Shown in pieces: positions 60,062 through 64,000 of a stretch of DNA of 64,000 nucleotides. The stretch lies in NCBI RefSeq assembly GCF_905475395.1, contig NC_058339.1:49733172-49797171 (forward strand), read 5' to 3'. A model generated the notes under the pieces. It saw only the letters and a list, made by a program, of their open reading frames with translations. It was not told the origin of the DNA and searched no databases. The DNA is from Chrysoperla carnea (Eukaryota; Arthropoda; Insecta; Neuroptera; Chrysopidae). The translations under genes and the position numbers were made by a program. How positions within the stretch are numbered: the stretch's first letter is position 1; every line of letters starts with the position of its first letter.

Positions 60062-61718
60062 TTATGAAGATTGTGAAGGTGTATTAGTTACAGGTCGGTC
60101 TACCATTCCTTGAACTTGGGATTGATCAGAGCTAGAATTAAAAATATTAATTAAAAAAATGGATTCAGTTTTGAACTCTAGAAAATTAGACTTACATATT
60201 TTTTATAACTGCATCGTTGCCTATTTGTGAAATTTTTGTATTTGTATGTGTTCGTTTATGCCTTGTTAAGCTGCTCGATACCGGATAACTTTTAAAACAA
60301 ATATCACATGTATATGGCATTTCCCCTAGTGCAAATAAATTTATCAGTGATCAACTATATGCTTGTGGTATAAAAACACTTACCAGTGTGAGAGCGGTTA
60401 TGTCTCACAAGAGATTCAGGCCTAGCAAAACCCATTTCACATATTTTACACACATGTGGCTTTTCACCAGTATGAGTTCTCATATGAAATTTTAATTGAT
60501 GATTTAAACGAAATTTTCGATTACATTCTGTACATGAATAGGGCCGTTCACCCGTGTGTTTACGCATATGTTTTGTGACACAATATGCTTGAGCAAAACT
60601 TTCACCACATACAGTACATAAAAATGGTTTTTCACCCGTATGAATACGCAAATGATTTCTAAGATCATTTGGAAATTTAAAAAATTTTGGACAAAATGTA
60701 CATGCGAAATTTTTTACATCGCTATGTGATTTCATATGTGCTGATAAACCGCTCGAATCTGAAAATCTTTTGCCACATGTTGAACAAACATAAGGTTTTT
60801 CTCCTGAAACAAATTGGTAAGTAATAAAAGATATTTTTTAGCCACAAACATTCTTACGTTCAATTTTTGCCACATATTAATTTTGTTATTAAAGATTGGA
60901 AAATTGGACATACGCCAGTTTACTTTTGGCAACAGATTTATGTTTTTTTGGTATGCTAATGATTAATTACATATTATTTTACCTGTATGTGTCCTTAAAT
61001 GTGAAAGACGACCGCCAGCATTTGCAAAACTTTTGGAACAATACAAACATTTATATGGTTTGTTTATCAAATGAGTTGTAACATGTTTTCGTAAATATGC
61101 TAAATTACTAAAAGTTTTCGAACATTTGGTACAAATAATTTCATCAGTTTTTGGATGCGAAATCATATGAATTTCTAAATCTGATTCTAATTCAAAACAT
61201 TGTGAACACTTTGGACAAGGTAGGCCATCTTTGAGTTTCGATTTTCTTTTTCCTTTGGTTTGTGAATTTACTTGTTTTTTAAACGTTTTTGTACGTTTCT
61301 TTTGTTTTTCAAAAACCGATTTACATTTGTTTTTGTCAATTTTATCTTTTTGCCTTAATGACAATACACCTCTTTTCTGCTCCTTTACAGATTCCTTATC
61401 ACCATCGTAAGTAATTAATTTTGATTCTTCATCATCATATTGGGATGAAATGTCGTTTTCTTCATCTTTTTTTATGAAACGTGTATTATGATTATTAGAA
61501 TCATGAAATTCTGACTCATTTATGGTGTAAGAACTTTCTGATTTAATATCATAATTTGTTTCTTCATTATTATCATTAGATGATAAATTACTTTTGTATA
61601 AATATTCTCTTAATGTTTCATCAGATATTTTACATTGTTTCCTAAATTCAAAAGAATTATTTAATCTATCAACACATTCCAAGCATATTAATTCCGGTAA
61701 ACCATCCCCTGTGTCCAC
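60062..61718 (-). CDS. ZAD-C2H2 zinc-finger protein, gene G (first exon not found)
   Basis: Minus-strand exons: 61718-60983, 60803-60384, 60325-60196 and 60131-60062, giving 451 residues from the first visible exon. That exon starts at a good acceptor with [15 protein letters not shown], homologous to exon 2 of the paralogs, so it carries only the second cysteine pair of the ZAD. The exon with the first CRTC pair is not seen up to 64000. There are nine C2H2 fingers (three, five and one). One IKSE site is present, and the linker is Lys-rich before the fingers. After the last finger, AAT AT|GTAAGT can splice to a 70-base exon encoding [16 protein letters not shown] and a stop. Without that splice the protein ends at the TAA one codon later. 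AATAAA (minus) lies at 60011-60006. It is the only family member on this strand. Confidence 0.8.
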
Positions 61719-61765
61719 CTAAAATTAGACATTCAGCACATTAGATTTGTAACAAAAATTTTGTA

Positions 61766-62194
61766 TACCATGTATATGAAATATACATAGTAAATTAAGT
61801 TTAGTCCCAAGTTTGTAACGCTTAAGAATATTGATGCTAAACAAAATTTTGGTTTAGGTGTTCATAGAATCATCTAATTAGTCCATTTCCGTATGTCTGT
61901 CTGTCTGTCGTTTGTCGTCTATCGGTCTGTCATCATGATTACTCAAAAACGAAAAGAGATATCAAAGTGAAATTTTTATAGCGTGCTGAGGACGTAAAAA
62001 GTCAGGTCGAGTTCGTAAATGAGCAATATAGGTCAAATTTCATTGTAAACCGTTAGAGATAGAACAAATGTTTAAATGTAAAAAATGTTCCTTATAAAAA
62101 AATTAACAACTTTTGTTTGAAACATTTTCTTGTAAACATCACTGTTTACCCACGAGGGCGCTAATTAGGTGAAAATTTTGTAGTATGTATTAAT
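61766..62194 (-). repeat. R1 copy upstream of gene G, 3' and middle parts
   Basis: It runs from the inverse of the R1 3' end (ATACCATGTATATGAAATA) through the GACG-like tract to ACGAGGGCGCTAATTAGG and then stops where an unrelated repeat begins (GTCCCGGAGCTGACC). It lies in what should be intron 1 or the promoter of gene G. Confidence 0.75.
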
Positions 62195-62660
62195 AGTCCC
62201 GGAGCTGACCGTAAGAACGCGAGCCGATCAGCGGTACGCATAAAATATATTTTCCCTACTACTACTAACCATAGTCAATAGGATGGGGCTTTAGTGCCTC
62301 AACGCAGTGGGCACATATAACATGGGTGCTTTCTTGAAAGTAAAATTTTTGTTGACGAACTGTACCAACTTTGTCCTGCTTGGTAATTACTTTAAAATCT
62401 TCTATTCATTGAATAGAACAAAATAATATTTAAGTGCCTCTACGCAACCGGTGATAACACGGTGGCACGGATTTTTCAATGAATTTTCCCGTGTGCACGA
62501 ACTATACCCATTCCGATCCGCTTAAAACTTTAACCAAATGAAAATTTAAACAATTTTATATACAAAAAAAAATAAGTGCCTCATTAGTTGCGGTTCTATA
62601 TGCCTGGCAGGACGCCTAACATTTCGCGAGCTCCTATGCTACTATGTAGATAACTCTTCC
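62195..62660 (-). repeat. GC-richer repeat with diverged internal units (R11)
   Basis: GTGCCTC(A/T)ACGCA and AAGTGCCTCATTAG begin successive units (about 62293, 62432, 62575). Each is followed by similar text (CACGAACTATACC against GACGAACTGTACC). The part from about 62387 is repeated in inverse orientation at 63735-64000 with very few differences. Confidence 0.7.
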
Positions 62661-62972
62661 GTCCGTCCGTCCGTCTGTGGTCACGATTACTCAAAAACGA
62701 AAAGAGATATCAAGAAATTCAATATCATCAACAAATTTTATAGTATGTATGTATTAATATAGGAATATCAAAGTGAATATCTTTTGTTATTTACATGACG
62801 TCAAAAAAAAAAACAAACGATTGCGCATCAACACTTGCGCATTATATGAGAATATCAGTTAAATATGTCAGATATGTATGTACATATGTGAAATGTGACA
62901 GAGTTATCAACACTGCCTATACATGGTATTTCAACAATTAACTCAGTCAATTGTTTGTTTTCACTTGTTTAG
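62660..62972 (-). repeat. R1 copy with internal deletion, left arm of an inverted pair
   Basis: The inverse R1 5' end (TTTTCACTTGTTT) is at 62972 and the GACG tract at about 62660-62680. About 230 bases of the R1 middle are missing after 62714 compared with 63461-63690. It lies just upstream of the plus-strand exon at 63021. Confidence 0.75.
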
Positions 62973-63020
62973 AGTACTTTTAATATTTTGCTCAATTAAA
63001 AGCCTTATAAAACGATAAAA

Positions 63021-63260
63021 ATGAAAAATCAGTGCTTTTTATGCCGTTGTGGTGAAAATTTGGTACCTTTTGATCAAACTCATTTCGAAAAGGCCAGACG
63101 AATGGCAATGTATCGAAAATATAAAAACCATAAATACGGAGACATTGATTTTCCTACAACAATGGAAAACGCTATGTATCATCCTGAGTGTTATGGAAAA
63201 TTCGTGGTATTGAAAGCAAAATATAAAGAAGAATTTAACATGATGTTACAACGTGAAGGT
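63021..63260 (+). CDS. First exon of an unrecognised Cys-containing protein (partial)
   Basis: An ATG at 63021 opens 80 codons that end at a strong donor (GGT|GTAAGT) at phase 0. The peptide starts MKNQCFLCRCGENLVPFDQ and contains ARRMAMYRKYKNHKYGD, FPTTMENAMYHPECYGKF and a Lys/Glu-rich end. The C..C...H..C arrangement (Cys 5, 8, 10, then YHPECY) suggests a small metal-binding N-terminal domain. I have an impression of similar N-termini in uncharacterised insect proteins but cannot name a family or function. Later exons are not visible before 64000; after the donor, R1 and R11 repeats fill the sequence. It could be a real host gene or the start of a transposon-encoded protein. Confidence 0.55.
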
Positions 63261-63388
63261 GTAAGTATGATTTTGAAAATATATGAACTTATTAATTATG
63301 ATATTATTATTTTCGATAATTACTGGTTCATATTTTACACTGATTGAAGTGTCATAATTAAATAATTCTGAAACTAACTACTTCTTAA

Positions 63389-63734
63389 TAACAAAAGATA
63401 TTCACTTTGATATTCCTATATTAATACATACATACTATAAAATTTGTACCTAATTTGTAATTAACGCCCTCGTGGGTAAACAGTGATGTTTACAAAAAAA
63501 TGTTTCAAACAAAAGTTGTTTATTTTTTTGTAAGGAACATTTTTTACATTTAAACTTTCATTCTATCTCTAACGGTTTACAAGATGGGTACTACGGACCC
63601 ATGACCCAATTGACCCATGTTGCTCATTTACGAACTTGACCTCACTTTTTACGTCCTAAGCACGCTGTAAAAATTTCAGCTTGATATCTCTTTTCGTTTT
63701 TGAGTAATCGTGACCACAGACGGACGGACGGACG
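63389..63734 (+). repeat. R1 copy, right arm of an inverted pair
   Basis: R1 without its 5' end, running from AATAACAAAAGATATTCAC to the GGACGGACGGACGG tract, then passing directly into R11. It is nearly identical to the left arm (62660-62795) in inverse orientation. Confidence 0.75.
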
Positions 63735-64000
63735 GAAGAGTTATCTACATAGTAGCATAGGAGCTCGCGAAATGTTAGGCGTCCTGCCAGGCATATAGAA
63801 CCGCAACTAATGAGGCACTTATTTTTTTTTGTATATAAAATTGTTTAAATTTTCATTTGGTTAAAGTTTTAAGCGGATCGGAATGGGTATAGTTCGTGCA
63901 CACGGGAAAATTCATTGAAAAATCCGTGCCACCGTGTTATCACCGGTTGCGTCGAGGCACTTAAATATTATTTTGTTCTATTCAATGAATAGAAGATTTT
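63735..64000 (+). repeat. R11 repeat, inverse copy of 62387-62655
   Basis: It reads GAGTTATCTACATAGTAGC, AGCTCGCGAAATGTTAGGC and on to AATGAATAGAAGATTTT at the window edge, matching the reverse complement of 62387-62655 almost base for base. The element continues past the window. Confidence 0.8.

Overview
The window looks like nuclear DNA from an insect. It is strongly AT-rich, its genes are split by short GT-AG introns, it carries many degenerate transposons, and it holds a family of ZAD-C2H2 zinc-finger genes. ZAD is an arthropod domain known to be expanded in holometabolous insects. The species cannot be fixed from the sequence. I see nothing prokaryotic or viral and no CRISPR array.

Positions 1-28,700 are nearly gene-free. 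They hold MITE-like elements (two adjacent piggyBac-like elements sharing one TTAA), copies of an unclassified interspersed repeat called R1 here, decayed hAT and LINE fragments, tRNA-like repeat pieces, and one probable first exon of a minus-strand gene (15803-15965, perhaps a trehalose/sugar transporter).

Positions 28,735-61,718 hold a cluster of seven paralogous ZAD-C2H2 genes. Genes A-F lie head to tail on the plus strand (28735-32516, 34080-36253, 36897-40372, 43912-47722, 49705-53705, 54699-58870). Gene G is on the minus strand (60062-61718) and lacks a visible first exon. In A-F, exon 1 encodes the first half of the ZAD. Exon 2 encodes the second half, an acidic linker and fingers that in A-E come as one to three triplets. 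Exon 3 encodes five fingers with mostly canonical TGEKP linkers. One or more small exons each add one finger. Finger-to-finger introns are phase 1 inside the HTG|EKP linker, so the fingers are modular. The products should be nuclear DNA-binding proteins that dimerise through ZAD. Predicted lengths are 605, 510, 657, 612, 714 and 577 residues for A-F, and at least 451 for G.

Transposons fill the introns and spacers. Intron 1 of gene E consists almost wholly of an R1 copy, and intron 2 of A, B, C, D and E each holds a different element. Nested insertions at 42.5-43.4 kb and 48.0-49.6 kb give relative ages and exact element ends. At the right edge, an inverted pair of R1 plus a second repeat surrounds a lone plus-strand exon (63021-63260) of an unrecognised Cys-containing protein that continues beyond the window.

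All exon boundaries were placed by hand from splice motifs, reading phase and comparison among the paralogs. No alignment or database search was run.
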